Shown here piece after piece: positions 34,043 to 43,384 of a DNA stretch of 43,651 nt; position 1 is the first letter of the stretch; each line of letters begins with the position of its first letter. The translations under genes and the position numbers were made by a program. The stretch is from Aeromicrobium sp. (GTDB lineage: Bacteria; Actinomycetota; Actinomycetes; Propionibacteriales; Nocardioidaceae), in NCBI GenBank assembly GCA_014377785.1, contig JACMOZ010000162.1:1-43651 (forward strand). The letters run 5' to 3'. The notes beneath the pieces are model-generated. The model had not been told where the DNA came from and ran no database searches. It saw only the letters and a list, made by a program, of their open reading frames with translations.

Positions 34043-35920
34043 ATGTTTGAACTGATGTGGCTCCCGATCGCCATACCACTGCTGAGTGCGGCCTTGCTGC
34101 TCGTCTGCGGCAAGGCCGGTGACCGCCACGGACACCTGGTCGCGACGGCCGCATCGACCGCGTCGTTCGTGTTCGGTGTCGTGCTGTTCATCGGCCTGCT
34201 CGGGCGCGACGAGGGCGACCGCTCGATCACGACGACGCTCTACACCTGGATCAATGCCGGCACATTCCGCGTCGACATGTCGTTCACCTATGACCAGTTG
34301 GCGGCGCTTTTCGTGCTGCTGGTTACCGGCGTCGGCACACTGATCCACGTCTATTCGATTGGCTACATGGAGCACGACGACCGCCGCCGCCGCTTCTTTG
34401 CCTATCTCAACCTTTTCATAGCGGCGATGCTCACACTCGTACTCGCCGCCGACTACCTCGTCCTTTTCCTCGGCTGGGAAGGCGTGGGTCTGGCGTCATA
34501 CCTGCTTATCGGTTTCTGGCAACACAAGGAGACCGCCGCGGCCGCTGCCAAGAAGGCCTTTGTCGTCAACCGTGTCGGTGACCTCGGTATGGCGCTGGCG
34601 ATCATGCTGATGTTCGCCCAGTTCGGCACGGCGTCGATTTCGGGTGTCAACGCTACGGTGGGCGGGGCATCGGGCAGCGTTGCCACCGCCCTTGGCCTGC
34701 TGCTCCTGCTCGGCGCCTGTGCCAAGTCCGCCCAAGTACCCCTGCAAAGCTGGCTGCTCGACGCGATGGAGGGTCCGACCCCGGTCTCGGCCCTCATCCA
34801 CGCCGCCACCATGGTCACCGCCGGTGTTTATCTCGTCGTCCGATCCAGTGGAATCTTCGACGCCTCCGAAGCCGCACGCAATGCTGTCATCGCCGTCGGC
34901 CTCGTCACGTTGCTGTTCGGTGCCTACATCGGTTGCGCCAAGGACGACATCAAGAAGGCGCTCGCCGGCTCGACGATGAGCCAGATCGGCTACATGATGC
35001 TCGCCGCAGGTCTCGGCCCGGCCGGCTATGCCTTTGCAATTTTCCACCTCATCACCCACGGCTTCTTCAAGGCCAATATGTTCCTCGGCGCCGGTTCGCT
35101 CATGCACGGCATGAACGACGAGGTCAACATGCGCCACTACGGCGCGCTCCGCAAAGCCATGCCGGTGACGTTCCTGACGTTCGCCCTCGGTTATCTCGCG
35201 ATCATCGGATTCCCGGGCTTCTCCGGCTTCTTCTCCAAGGACAAGATCATCGAGACCGCCTTCGGCCACAACATCTGGATCGGCCTCGGCGCGCTGCTGG
35301 GCGCCGGTGTCACTGCGTTCTACATGACGCGGCTCATGATCATGACGTTCATCAGCGAAAAGCGCTGGGTCAATGACGCTCAGCCGCACGAATCGCCCAA
35401 GGTTATGACCTGGCCGCTCATTGCGCTCGGTGCGTTGTCCGTCCTGGGCGGTGCGCTCGCCATCGGCGGCTGGATCGGGGAGTGGCTCGCACCGGTCGTC
35501 GGTGAAGCCCCGCACGAGGAGTTGCCGATTCCGGCCCTTCTCATCACGCTCATGGTGTTCGTCGTCGTTGTCGTCGGCGTTGTCACAGCCTGGGCCCTCT
35601 ATCTGCGTGAACCCATCGCGGCGGAGACACCGGCCGACAGTTCGGTGTCGTTCTTCACCCGAGCCGGTCGCCGTGACCTCTACGGCGATGCGTTCAACGA
35701 TTCGGTCATCGTCCGGCCGATGCGTTATCTCACCCGTTCGCTCGTCTACCTCGATGCGACGGTCGTCGACGGAGCCGTCACCGGCATCGCCGATAGGCTC
35801 GGTGACAGTTCGAGTCAACTACGCAAGATCCAGAACGGCTTCGTGCGTTCTTACGCTCTCAGCATCTTCGGCGGGGCACTCCTCGTCGTCCTCGCACTCC
35901 TGGCGGTGAACTTCGCATGA
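34043..35920 (+). CDS. nuoL: NADH-quinone oxidoreductase subunit L
   Basis: The 625-residue antiporter-like subunit has about 16 hydrophobic helices and the conserved segments [18 protein letters not shown] (key Glu), [26 protein letters not shown], and [18 protein letters not shown] (channel Lys and His). [12 protein letters not shown] is also present. It pumps protons at the far end of the membrane arm. It overlaps nuoM (ATGA). Confidence 0.96.
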   Translation: MFELMWLPIAIPLLSAALLLVCGKAGDRHGHLVATAASTASFVFGVVLFIGLLGRDEGDRSITTTLYTWINAGTFRVDMSFTYDQLAALFVLLVTGVGTLIHVYSIGYMEHDDRRRRFFAYLNLFIAAMLTLVLAADYLVLFLGWEGVGLASYLLIGFWQHKETAAAAAKKAFVVNRVGDLGMALAIMLMFAQFGTASISGVNATVGGASGSVATALGLLLLLGACAKSAQVPLQSWLLDAMEGPTPVSALIHAATMVTAGVYLVVRSSGIFDASEAARNAVIAVGLVTLLFGAYIGCAKDDIKKALAGSTMSQIGYMMLAAGLGPAGYAFAIFHLITHGFFKANMFLGAGSLMHGMNDEVNMRHYGALRKAMPVTFLTFALGYLAIIGFPGFSGFFSKDKIIETAFGHNIWIGLGALLGAGVTAFYMTRLMIMTFISEKRWVNDAQPHESPKVMTWPLIALGALSVLGGALAIGGWIGEWLAPVVGEAPHEELPIPALLITLMVFVVVVVGVVTAWALYLREPIAAETPADSSVSFFTRAGRRDLYGDAFNDSVIVRPMRYLTRSLVYLDATVVDGAVTGIADRLGDSSSQLRKIQNGFVRSYALSIFGGALLVVLALLAVNFA

Positions 35921-37440
35921 TCCTGACGATCCTTGCCGCGACTCCGATCGTCGGCGCCCTCCTCCTCGTGGTGCTTCCGCGGACCGATATGGCCAAATAC
36001 GTCGCTCTGGGCGTCTCACTCATCACGTTGGCGTTGTCAGTTCTGATGATGGCCAAATACGACGTCAATGGCGCCGGTTATCAATTGGTCGAAAAACACG
36101 AGTGGATCAAGCCCTTCGGCGCTTGGTATTCCCTTGGCGTCAACGGCATCGGCGTCACGCTGATCCTGCTGACCACGATCCTCACGCCGATCATCATGCT
36201 GGCCGCTTTCGGCGACAGGCTGCCCAGTGCCAAGGACTTCAACGCCTATTTCGCCTGGATGCTCGGGCTTGAGGGCCTCGCGATTGGCGTCTTCGCTGCA
36301 ACCGACGTTTTCCTCTTCTACATTCTGTTCGAGGCAACGCTCATACCGCTGTATTTCCTGATCGGCGCGTTCGGGGGTCCCAATCGGGGCTATGCGGCCG
36401 TCAAGTTCCTCATCTACAACCTCGTCGGCGGACTGCTCATGCTCGCCGCCATTGTCGGCCTGTATGTCGTCTCCTCGCGCGCGGGCAATCCGACCTTCCT
36501 GCTCGACGAACTGCAGAACATCGACATGAGCACGAACACCGAACGGCTCCTGTTCCTCGGTTTCTTCATAGCCTTCGCGATTAAGGCGCCGATGTGGCCG
36601 CTGCACACGTGGCTGCCCGATGCCGCGGCCTCCGGAACCCCGGCGACGTCGGTGTTCATGGTCAGCGTGATCGACAAGATCGGCACGTTCGGCATGATCC
36701 GCTTCTGCCTGGGCCTGTTCCCGGGGGCGTCGGACTGGGCCAGCCCGGTCGTCATCACACTCGCGGTCATCAGCATTCTCTATGGCGCGCTGCTCGCGAT
36801 CGGCCAGGACGACATCCGCCGGTTGATCGCGTTCACCTCGGTGTCACACTTCGGGTTCATCGTTCTGGGCATCTTCGTGTTCACCACCACGTCTGCAGCC
36901 GGCTCGACGCTCTACATGTTCAACCACGGTCTGTCCACAGCGGTGTTGTTCCTCGTCACCGGCATGCTGATCGCACGTCGAGGATCGGCCCGAATCTCCG
37001 ACTTCGGCGGTGTCCAGAAGATCGCGCCGATCCTGGCAGGCATCTTCCTGCTCGCCGGCCTGTCGAGCCTCTCTTTGCCCGGACTCGCACCCTTCGTGTC
37101 GGAGTTCATGGTCCTGACGGGCACGTTCTCTCGCTCGATCTGGGCCGCGTCGTTCGCGGTGCTGGGTATGGTGCTCGCTGCGCTCTACATCCTGATCATG
37201 TACCAAAAGACGATGACAGGTCCGCTGCGCGAGGACAATCTTGGCGTCCATGACCTTGATACGCGCGAGATCGTAGCCCTGTCGCCAGCGGTTTTGCTTA
37301 TCGTCGGCCTGGGCTTCTTTCCGCAACCTATGCTCAACGTCATCAATCCGGCGGTGACCGAAATCATCAATTATGTCGGGGTCGATGACCCGCCGGCCAA
37401 GACGCCGGCCGCAGTCGCTTCTGAAGGGGCAAACGAATGA
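35917..37440 (+). CDS. nuoM: NADH-quinone oxidoreductase subunit M
   Basis: The 507-residue antiporter-like subunit has [23 protein letters not shown] with the channel Glu, and [34 protein letters not shown] with the channel Lys, plus [19 protein letters not shown]. About 14 helices. Overlaps both neighbours by four bases. Confidence 0.96.
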   Translation: MILTILAATPIVGALLLVVLPRTDMAKYVALGVSLITLALSVLMMAKYDVNGAGYQLVEKHEWIKPFGAWYSLGVNGIGVTLILLTTILTPIIMLAAFGDRLPSAKDFNAYFAWMLGLEGLAIGVFAATDVFLFYILFEATLIPLYFLIGAFGGPNRGYAAVKFLIYNLVGGLLMLAAIVGLYVVSSRAGNPTFLLDELQNIDMSTNTERLLFLGFFIAFAIKAPMWPLHTWLPDAAASGTPATSVFMVSVIDKIGTFGMIRFCLGLFPGASDWASPVVITLAVISILYGALLAIGQDDIRRLIAFTSVSHFGFIVLGIFVFTTTSAAGSTLYMFNHGLSTAVLFLVTGMLIARRGSARISDFGGVQKIAPILAGIFLLAGLSSLSLPGLAPFVSEFMVLTGTFSRSIWAASFAVLGMVLAALYILIMYQKTMTGPLREDNLGVHDLDTREIVALSPAVLLIVGLGFFPQPMLNVINPAVTEIINYVGVDDPPAKTPAAVASEGANE

Positions 37441-39047
37441 TCGGCCTCGCCGCTCCTCCCGCCATCGGTGCGCCGCAGATCGAGTACTCGCTGCTCGCGC
37501 CGCTGTTCATCGTCGCCGGTGTCGCCACGCTCGGTGTCCTGATCGAGGCCTTCTGGCCGCGCAAGACCCGTTTTACGGTCCAGGCCACAGTTGCGGTCGT
37601 TGGCCTGCTCGCCGCCTTCGGCGACATCATCTGGGTCGGCACCTCACTCGACATCGTCAAGGGCGATCTTGTCGCCCGCGGTCAGATCGCCGCCGAAGGT
37701 GCCCTCTCAATCGACGGCCCCGCAGTCTTTACTTGGGGCCTGCTCGTCGTTTTCGGCCTCCTGAGCATTTTGCTGTTCGCCGAACGTCGGCTTGACGGCG
37801 GTCTCAGTTCGTTCACCGGCCGTGCCGCCGATGCCCCGGGATCGGCCGGCGAAGCCGAAGCCATCGCCAAGAACATCGAGCACACCGAGATCTTCCCACT
37901 GGCGCTGTTTTCGCTTTCGGGCATGATGCTCTTCGCCTCGGCCAATGATCTCCTGACGATGTTCGTCGCCCTCGAAGTCTTGTCGCTGCCTCTCTATTTG
38001 CTGTGCGGACTCGCCCGTCGACGCCGTTTGCTGAGCCAGGAAGCGGCCCTCAAGTATTTCCTCCTCGGTGCCTTCTCTTCGGTGTTCTTCCTTTATGGCG
38101 TTGCCCTCGCCTACGGGTATTCGGGCAGTTTCCAGCTCAGCGACATCAACGTCGCCGTCACCAACAGGATCGGCGGCGAAAACATGCTGCTGGCGGCCAC
38201 CGGACTCATCGCGGTCGGCCTGTTGTTCAAGATCGGCGCGGTGCCATTCCACGCCTGGACGCCTGATGTCTATCAAGGCGCACCGACACCGGTGACGGCC
38301 TTCATGGCCGCCGGCACCAAGGCCGCCGCCTTCGTTGCCCTCATGCGCATCTTCTTCGTCGCCTTCGGCGGATCATCGTGGGACTGGCGGCCGATGATCT
38401 GGGTGATCGCGCTGTTGACCATGCTCGTCGGTTCGATTGTGTCGATCGCCCAGACTGATGTGAAGCGGATGCTCGCCTATTCCTCGGTCGCCCATGCGGG
38501 ATTCATTCTGGTGGGCTTCGTCGGCGCCTACATCGGTGTCAAGGGCACGGACACGATCACCTCGATTACGGGCGTGCTGTTCTATCTCATCGCTTATGGC
38601 CTTGCCTCGATCGGCGCCTTCGCTGTCGTCATGCTCGTCCGTGACGGCGGCGGTGAGGCTACACATTTGTCGCGCTGGGCCGGCCTGGGCAAGGTCTCGC
38701 CCTACATAGCTGGCGCCTTCGCGCTGTTCATGTTGTCGTTCGCGGGCATACCCATGACCGCCGGTTTCATCGGCAAATGGAGCGTCTTCAGCGCCGCCTG
38801 GGCCGGCGGTAACTGGTCCCTCGTTGTCATCGCCGTGTTGATCAGCGCGATCGCTGCCTACTTCTATATTCGCGTCATCGTGCTGATGTTCTTCACCGAT
38901 CCGGTCGGGGACGGCCCAACGGTTGCCATACCGAGCGCACTGACTACGGTTGTCATAGCATTCGCCGCTGTAGCTACGCTCGTGCTCGGTGTCGTTCCGG
39001 GTCCGTTGCTCGAGCTCGCTCAGCATGCGGGCGCTTTTGTGCGCTGA
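37437..39047 (+). CDS. nuoN: NADH-quinone oxidoreductase subunit N
   Basis: The 536-residue antiporter-like subunit has MFVALEVLSLPLYLLCGL (channel Glu), KIGAVPFHAWTPDVYQGAPTPVTAFMAAGTKAAAF (channel Lys), and RMLAYSSVAHAGFILVG. It completes the nuoA-N set. A polyprenyl diphosphate synthase gene follows after 24 bases and may share the transcript. Confidence 0.96.
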   Translation: MIGLAAPPAIGAPQIEYSLLAPLFIVAGVATLGVLIEAFWPRKTRFTVQATVAVVGLLAAFGDIIWVGTSLDIVKGDLVARGQIAAEGALSIDGPAVFTWGLLVVFGLLSILLFAERRLDGGLSSFTGRAADAPGSAGEAEAIAKNIEHTEIFPLALFSLSGMMLFASANDLLTMFVALEVLSLPLYLLCGLARRRRLLSQEAALKYFLLGAFSSVFFLYGVALAYGYSGSFQLSDINVAVTNRIGGENMLLAATGLIAVGLLFKIGAVPFHAWTPDVYQGAPTPVTAFMAAGTKAAAFVALMRIFFVAFGGSSWDWRPMIWVIALLTMLVGSIVSIAQTDVKRMLAYSSVAHAGFILVGFVGAYIGVKGTDTITSITGVLFYLIAYGLASIGAFAVVMLVRDGGGEATHLSRWAGLGKVSPYIAGAFALFMLSFAGIPMTAGFIGKWSVFSAAWAGGNWSLVVIAVLISAIAAYFYIRVIVLMFFTDPVGDGPTVAIPSALTTVVIAFAAVATLVLGVVPGPLLELAQHAGAFVR

Positions 39048-39071
39048 CCTACGAATCGGAGAAAATCGCCC

Positions 39072-40067
39072 GTGTCCGCCTTGAGTTTGGATGTGTCCTT
39101 CGCGGACCCCGCCTTGGAATCGCGGGTGCGCGCCGGGGTCGAAGCGATCGAGAAGCAATTGGCTATCGCGGCCGACACTCCGGAGAAGTTCGTCGCCGAG
39201 GCCGCCGCGCATCTGATGAATGCCGGCGGCAAGCGCTTCCGGCCGCTGGTCGTACTCCTGGCCGCCGAGTTCGGCGATCCGCACCACCCCGACGTGGTGC
39301 CGTCGGCGGTCGTTGTCGAGTTGACTCATCTGGCCACGCTTTATCACGATGATGTGATGGACGAGGCTCCGCTTCGCCGGGGGGCGCAGAGTGCCAATGC
39401 GCGCTGGGACAACTCGGTCGCGATTCTCGTTGGCGACTACCTTTTTGCCCAAGCCTCGCAGATCGTTGCAGATCTGGGCCCCGATGCCGTACGCATCCAG
39501 GCGCAGACGTTTTCACGACTCGTCCAGGGCCAGATCCGCGAAACCCTCGGGCCTGACGCCGAGGATGATGCGCTCGCCCATTATCTTTCCGTTGTCGCCG
39601 ACAAGACCGGCTCGCTGATCTCGACGGCGGCTTTGTTCGGTGCCAAGATGTCCGGTGCCCCGGTCGACATCCAGGCGGTGTTGACCGAATTCGGCGAACG
39701 CATCGGTGCGGCCTTCCAGCTCCGCGATGACATCATCGACATCGCGAGCGACACCGGTGACTCGGGCAAGACTCCCGGCACGGATCTTCGTGAAGGTGTC
39801 CCGACGTTGCCGGTCCTGATTGCCCTGCGGTCGAGTGATCCGGCCGATGTTCGGTTGCGGTCCCTGTTGTCCAAGCCCCTCGTCGACGACGCCGAACACG
39901 CCGAGGCACTGACGCTCCTACGCGTCCACCCGGCGATGGACGAAGCGCGGGCCTATGTCCGCGCCGAATCCAATGCCGCCCGCGCCTTGCTGGACACGCT
40001 CCCTGAGCAACCGGCCCGTGCCGCCCTCGAAGCACTCTGCGACGCCGTCGCCACCCGCCTCTCCTGA
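39072..40067 (+). CDS. Long-chain polyprenyl diphosphate synthase
   Basis: The 331-residue protein has both aspartate-rich motifs: DDVMD (residues 93-97, in LYHDDVMDEAPLRRG) and DDIID (219-223). The lysine-arginine block is GGKRFRPLVVLLA. In the five residues before the first motif, small side chains (THLATLYH) suggest a long-chain product. It condenses isopentenyl diphosphate into an all-trans chain, probably the C35-C45 menaquinone tail used by MenA. GTG 39072 with GGAG 10 bases upstream. It directly follows nuoN, an arrangement frequent in actinobacteria. Confidence 0.92.
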   Translation: MSALSLDVSFADPALESRVRAGVEAIEKQLAIAADTPEKFVAEAAAHLMNAGGKRFRPLVVLLAAEFGDPHHPDVVPSAVVVELTHLATLYHDDVMDEAPLRRGAQSANARWDNSVAILVGDYLFAQASQIVADLGPDAVRIQAQTFSRLVQGQIRETLGPDAEDDALAHYLSVVADKTGSLISTAALFGAKMSGAPVDIQAVLTEFGERIGAAFQLRDDIIDIASDTGDSGKTPGTDLREGVPTLPVLIALRSSDPADVRLRSLLSKPLVDDAEHAEALTLLRVHPAMDEARAYVRAESNAARALLDTLPEQPARAALEALCDAVATRLS

Positions 40068-40086
40068 CCCAAGTTTCCCACCCTCG

Positions 40087-40178
40087 CGGTTTACCACGAG
40101 GCCTCGGGAAACTGCCACATCACGTGGGAAGTTTCCCCCGGGGCATGGCAGTTTGCACCGCCCTCGTGGTAAACCACG
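40087..40178. repeat. Intergenic inverted-repeat element, copy 3 (with intact outer arms)
   Basis: The outer arms GGTTTACCACGAGG (40088-40101) and CCTCGTGGTAAACC (40162-40175) are perfect inverted repeats. Inside, AAACTGCCA pairs with TGGCAGTTT, around the core GGGAAGTTTCCC. It is located between two convergent genes. Confidence 0.8.
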
Positions 40179-40184
40179 GCGGGG

Positions 40185-41096
40185 TCAGAGAGCGAGGGAC
40201 TCGGCGGACTGGCGAAGGGTTCGGCGATGATTGGCGACCGCTTCGGTGGTGAAGATGACGAGCGCCAGCCAGACCAGGACGAAACCGACCCAGCGCGCCG
40301 ACGTCATCTGTTCGTGGAAGACGAACAGGCCGAGAATGAACTGCACGATCGGCCCGAGGTATTGGAGCAGCCCGATCGTCGTCAGTGACAACCGTGTCGC
40401 CGCGCCGCCGAACATCAGCAGCGGGATCGCGGTGATGACACCGGTCAGGACAAGCAAGAGGACATTCCGAAGACCGTCGTGGCCGAAGGTCAGCGAGCCG
40501 TGGAACTGCAGAGCGACCAGAAAGATGAGGGCGACCGGCGCCAGCAGCGCGGTCTCCATGGTGAGGCCTTCGACCGCCCCGAGATTGGCCTTCTTCTTGA
40601 GGAACCCATACGCCCCGAAGGAAAAGGCGAGGCCGAGGGCGATGATCGGCAACCGGCCGTAGTCGACAGTGAGGATGGCGACGGCCACAAAACCAACGAA
40701 GACGGCAACCCACTGCACTCGCCGAAGGCGTTCGCCCAGAACGAAGACGCCGAGAAGCATCGTGACGAGCGGATTGATGAAGTAGCCGAGTGACGTCTCG
40801 ATGACGTGATCGTGGGTGACGCCATAAATGAAAACACCCCAGTTGATCGCGACGGCGATGGAGGCCGCCCCGAGGATCAGCAGCAGTCGCCGGTCGCTCC
40901 AGATGCTGCGGAAGCGTGCCCATTTGGAGGTGACTGTCAGCAACAAGGCGACGAACAGGAGAGACCACACGACGCGGTGCGCCAGGATCTCGATCGAACC
41001 CGCGGGCTCGAGCAGCGGCCAATACAACGGGAAAAATCCCCAACACAGATAAGCGCCCGCACCCAGTGCCACGCCGACCCGCGACTCTTTCACCAT
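40185..41096 (-). CDS. rarD: RarD-type DMT transporter (EamA family)
   Basis: The 303-residue membrane protein has ten hydrophobic helices in two repeated EamA halves. GAYLCWGFFPLYWPLL, EILAHRVVWSLLFV, NWGVFIYGVTHDHVIETSLGYFINPLVTMLLGV and GLLQYLGPIVQFILGLFVFHE are the conserved RarD blocks. The family exports or imports small metabolites; the substrate is unknown despite the historical chloramphenicol link. ATG 41096 is used. GTG 41093 is possible: TACGCT lies 7 nt before it. A longer frame to 41165 would enter the divergent gene. Confidence 0.88.
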   Translation of the reverse strand: MVKESRVGVALGAGAYLCWGFFPLYWPLLEPAGSIEILAHRVVWSLLFVALLLTVTSKWARFRSIWSDRRLLLILGAASIAVAINWGVFIYGVTHDHVIETSLGYFINPLVTMLLGVFVLGERLRRVQWVAVFVGFVAVAILTVDYGRLPIIALGLAFSFGAYGFLKKKANLGAVEGLTMETALLAPVALIFLVALQFHGSLTFGHDGLRNVLLLVLTGVITAIPLLMFGGAATRLSLTTIGLLQYLGPIVQFILGLFVFHEQMTSARWVGFVLVWLALVIFTTEAVANHRRTLRQSAESLAL

Positions 41097-41149
41097 GCTG
41101 AGCGTACGCGTGCCCGGGAGCATTAAACCCCGTGGGGGAGTATGGAGGT

Positions 41150-41749
41150 ATGAGTGACATTCCACGCTGGTTCAGCGATACAAAAGAGGGCCACTCGCAG
41201 TGGTACATCGAGCGGTTTCGGACGATGGCTCGTGAGGGCACCGACCTCGCCGGAGAGGCCAGACTGATCGACGCCATCGTGGCTCGTGGCTCGCGCATCC
41301 TCGATGCCGGTTGCGGACCTGGCCGGGTCGGAGGGGAACTCTTCAAACGCGGCCATGACGTGGTGGGCGTCGACGTGGACCCCGAACTCATCGCCGCGGC
41401 AAACGAGGACCAGCCGGGACCGACGTGGCTGGTGGGAAATCTTGTCCATCTCGACCTCGCCAATGGGGCCCAGAGCGAGAAGTTCGATGCGGCCGTGATG
41501 GCCGGCAACGTCATGACCTTCCTCGCCGAAGGGACTGAAACCGACGTCCTTCGCCGACTCAGCGGCCATGTGCGCCCCGACGGTCAGATCGTCATCGGTT
41601 TCGGTCTCAATCGCGGTTACGCGCTCGAGAAGTTCGACGCCGATATTGCGTCGGCCGGACTCCTGATCGATCAGCGCTTCGCCACGTGGGATTTGCGCCC
41701 GTTCACCGCGGACTCGAACTTCAGCGTGACGATTTTACGCGCCTCCTGA
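41150..41749 (+). CDS. SAM-dependent methyltransferase (class I)
   Basis: The 199-residue protein has the SAM-binding motif ILDAGCGPGRVGGEL (residues about 50-64), VVGVDVDPELIAAA (motif II acidic residue) and KFDAAVMAGNVMTFL. A methyltransferase fold is clear, the substrate is not. ATG 41150 is used; GTG 41132 in the same frame is possible, and GGAGGT touches the ATG directly, so it cannot be its ribosome binding site. Divergent from rarD. Confidence 0.85.
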   Translation: MSDIPRWFSDTKEGHSQWYIERFRTMAREGTDLAGEARLIDAIVARGSRILDAGCGPGRVGGELFKRGHDVVGVDVDPELIAAANEDQPGPTWLVGNLVHLDLANGAQSEKFDAAVMAGNVMTFLAEGTETDVLRRLSGHVRPDGQIVIGFGLNRGYALEKFDADIASAGLLIDQRFATWDLRPFTADSNFSVTILRAS

Positions 41750-41750
41750 A

Positions 41751-41792
41751 ACTCGCCGCTGACAATCGCCGGGCGAAACACGTGAGGCGAGT
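41751..41792. other. Inverted repeat between the methyltransferase gene and nuoA2
   Basis: ACTCGCC (41751-41757) pairs with GGCGAGT (41786-41792), directly after the methyltransferase stop. It may be a terminator-like hairpin, though it lacks a U-tract. Confidence 0.35.
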
Positions 41793-41817
41793 GCCCCATC
41801 AGAGGTCGCTACTTCCC

Positions 41818-41823
41818 TAGACT
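41818..41823 (+). promoter_or_regulatory. -10 element of a likely leaderless promoter (second nuo set)
   Basis: TAGACT, 6 nt before ATG 41830, with no ribosome binding site between. The main nuo operon instead has a leader and a strong ribosome binding site. Confidence 0.55.
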
Positions 41824-41829
41824 GCACCC

Positions 41830-42198
41830 ATGCGCGAATACCTGAGCGATTACGCTGCCGTCGGCGTTATCACTCTGGTGGGCATCGCCTTGGCGACCGC
41901 GATGCTCTCCGTCAACCGGTTCATGCGCCCGAGCGTCCCGTCGCGGGCCAAGTCGCTGACCTATGAATCCGGCGTCGATCCGGTCGGCAGCGGCTGGGCG
42001 CAAGCCAATGCGCGTTATTACGTCTATGCCTTCCTCTATGTGATTTTCGCCGTTGATGCGGTGTTCCTGTTCCCGTGGGCGGTTGTTTTCGCGGCGATCG
42101 GCTGGGCTGCCGCGATCGAGATGGCCATCTTCATCGGATTCATCGCGATCGGCCTCGTGTATGCGTGGCGCATGGGAGTGCTGTCGTGGACCAAATAA
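41830..42198 (+). CDS. nuoA2: NADH-quinone oxidoreductase subunit A, second copy
   Basis: The 122-residue protein has three helices and the NuoA motifs [47 protein letters not shown]. It differs considerably from the first copy ([24 protein letters not shown]), so it is an old paralogue, not a recent duplication. It opens the second complex I set. The nuoB2 GTG lies inside its last codons. Confidence 0.93.
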   Translation: MREYLSDYAAVGVITLVGIALATAMLSVNRFMRPSVPSRAKSLTYESGVDPVGSGWAQANARYYVYAFLYVIFAVDAVFLFPWAVVFAAIGWAAAIEMAIFIGFIAIGLVYAWRMGVLSWTK

Positions 42199-42779
42199 CC
42201 GGTAGCGCAGTAGATCTGCACATGCCTACTGTTGGCCCGCCTACCCTGGGATTGGGTTCATCGCTGGCTCCGAAGCCGGCACGCTATCTCCTCAATTGGG
42301 GCCGGCGTTATTCGTTGTGGGTCTTCAACTTCGGCCTCGCGTGTTGCGCGATTGAGTTCATCGCCACGTCGATGTCACGGCACGACTTCATCCGGCTCGG
42401 CGTGATTCCGTTCGCGCCCGGCCCACGTCAGGCCGACCTCATGGTCATCTCCGGCACGGTCACCGACAAAATGGCGCCGGCGATCAAGCGCCTCTATGAC
42501 CAGATGCCCGAACCCAAATACGTCATAAGCTTCGGCTCCTGTGCCAACTCCGGCGGCCCCTACTGGGACTCCTATTCGGTGACCAAGGGCGTAGACCAGA
42601 TCATCCCGGTCGACGTGTATGTCCCCGGTTGCCCGCCGCGGCCGGAGGCCCTCCTCCACGGCATAGTCAAGCTGCAGGAGAAGATCGCCGGCGAAAACCT
42701 CGCCGAGCGTTATGCGCCGAAACCCCGCTCGGCCACCTCGTTGTTGAGCCCGAAGATCGAGCCCGGGACGGCACGGTGA
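42186..42779 (+). CDS. nuoB2: NADH-quinone oxidoreductase subunit B, second copy
   Basis: The 197-residue protein keeps all N2 ligands: Cys53-Cys54 ([10 protein letters not shown]), Cys119 (GSCANSGG) and Cys149 (VPGCPPRP). [39 protein letters not shown] is typical. The cluster should therefore be functional. GTG 42186 overlaps nuoA2, with GGGAG shortly upstream; ATG 42222 is an alternative. Its stop overlaps the nuoC2 start (GTGA). Confidence 0.93.
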   Translation: MDQITGSAVDLHMPTVGPPTLGLGSSLAPKPARYLLNWGRRYSLWVFNFGLACCAIEFIATSMSRHDFIRLGVIPFAPGPRQADLMVISGTVTDKMAPAIKRLYDQMPEPKYVISFGSCANSGGPYWDSYSVTKGVDQIIPVDVYVPGCPPRPEALLHGIVKLQEKIAGENLAERYAPKPRSATSLLSPKIEPGTAR

Positions 42780-43384
42780 GTCTTGAGGACAATCCCTTCG
42801 GCCCGCCGCACCATGTCGTCGAAGCGGCACAGTGGCACGACGCCATCCGCGGTTGGCGCGATGACGGCTACACGTTCTTCGACTGGTTGTCGGCGGTCGA
42901 TGAACACCCCGAAGGCTTCCGACTCGTGGTGCATCTGGCGCGACTCCCGGTCTCATCGGGCAGAGGACTTGATCACCTGCTCGTGGCGACCTACATCGAC
43001 CGTGACGATGCCCGGATCACGTCGATCACCGACGTGTTCGCCGGCGCGGCCTGGCACGAACGTGAAACCCACGAAATGTTCGGCATCGATTTCGGGAGCG
43101 AACTCGAACCACTGCTACTCCCCGAAGAGTTCGAGGGACATCCGCTTCGCAAGGAGTTCGTCCTCGTCTCCCGAGTCGCCAAGTCCTGGCCCGGTGCCAA
43201 GGAACCCGGTGAGAGTGACGCCGATTCGACGCATTCACCGAGTCGGCGCCGGATGAAGCCGCCGGGAGTCCCCGAACCCGGCGATTGGGGTCCGACCTCC
43301 GCTGGGAGTGACGTTTCGCCGGAGACACGCCGGGAAACCCCTGCTGAACGTCACGCTCAGCGGAAAGGGGAGTCTGATGACTGA
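42776..43384 (+). CDS. nuoC2: NADH-quinone oxidoreductase subunit C, second copy
   Basis: The 202-residue protein has the 30-kDa signature [38 protein letters not shown]. The conserved domain ends near residue 140; about 55 further residues are Pro/Arg/Ser/Glu-rich and likely disordered, a tail not seen in the first NuoC. A nuoD would be expected next but nuoH2 overlaps its last 8 bases instead. Confidence 0.9.
   Translation: MSLEDNPFGPPHHVVEAAQWHDAIRGWRDDGYTFFDWLSAVDEHPEGFRLVVHLARLPVSSGRGLDHLLVATYIDRDDARITSITDVFAGAAWHERETHEMFGIDFGSELEPLLLPEEFEGHPLRKEFVLVSRVAKSWPGAKEPGESDADSTHSPSRRRMKPPGVPEPGDWGPTSAGSDVSPETRRETPAERHAQRKGESDD

Noticed and set aside
34496-35818. 440-codon open frame on the minus strand over nuoL
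   Set aside because: Antisense shadow, very rich in Asp, Arg and Glu, without recognisable motifs.
41144-41149. GGAGGT before the methyltransferase ATG as its ribosome binding site
   Set aside because: It is directly adjacent to ATG 41150, leaving no spacing for initiation there.
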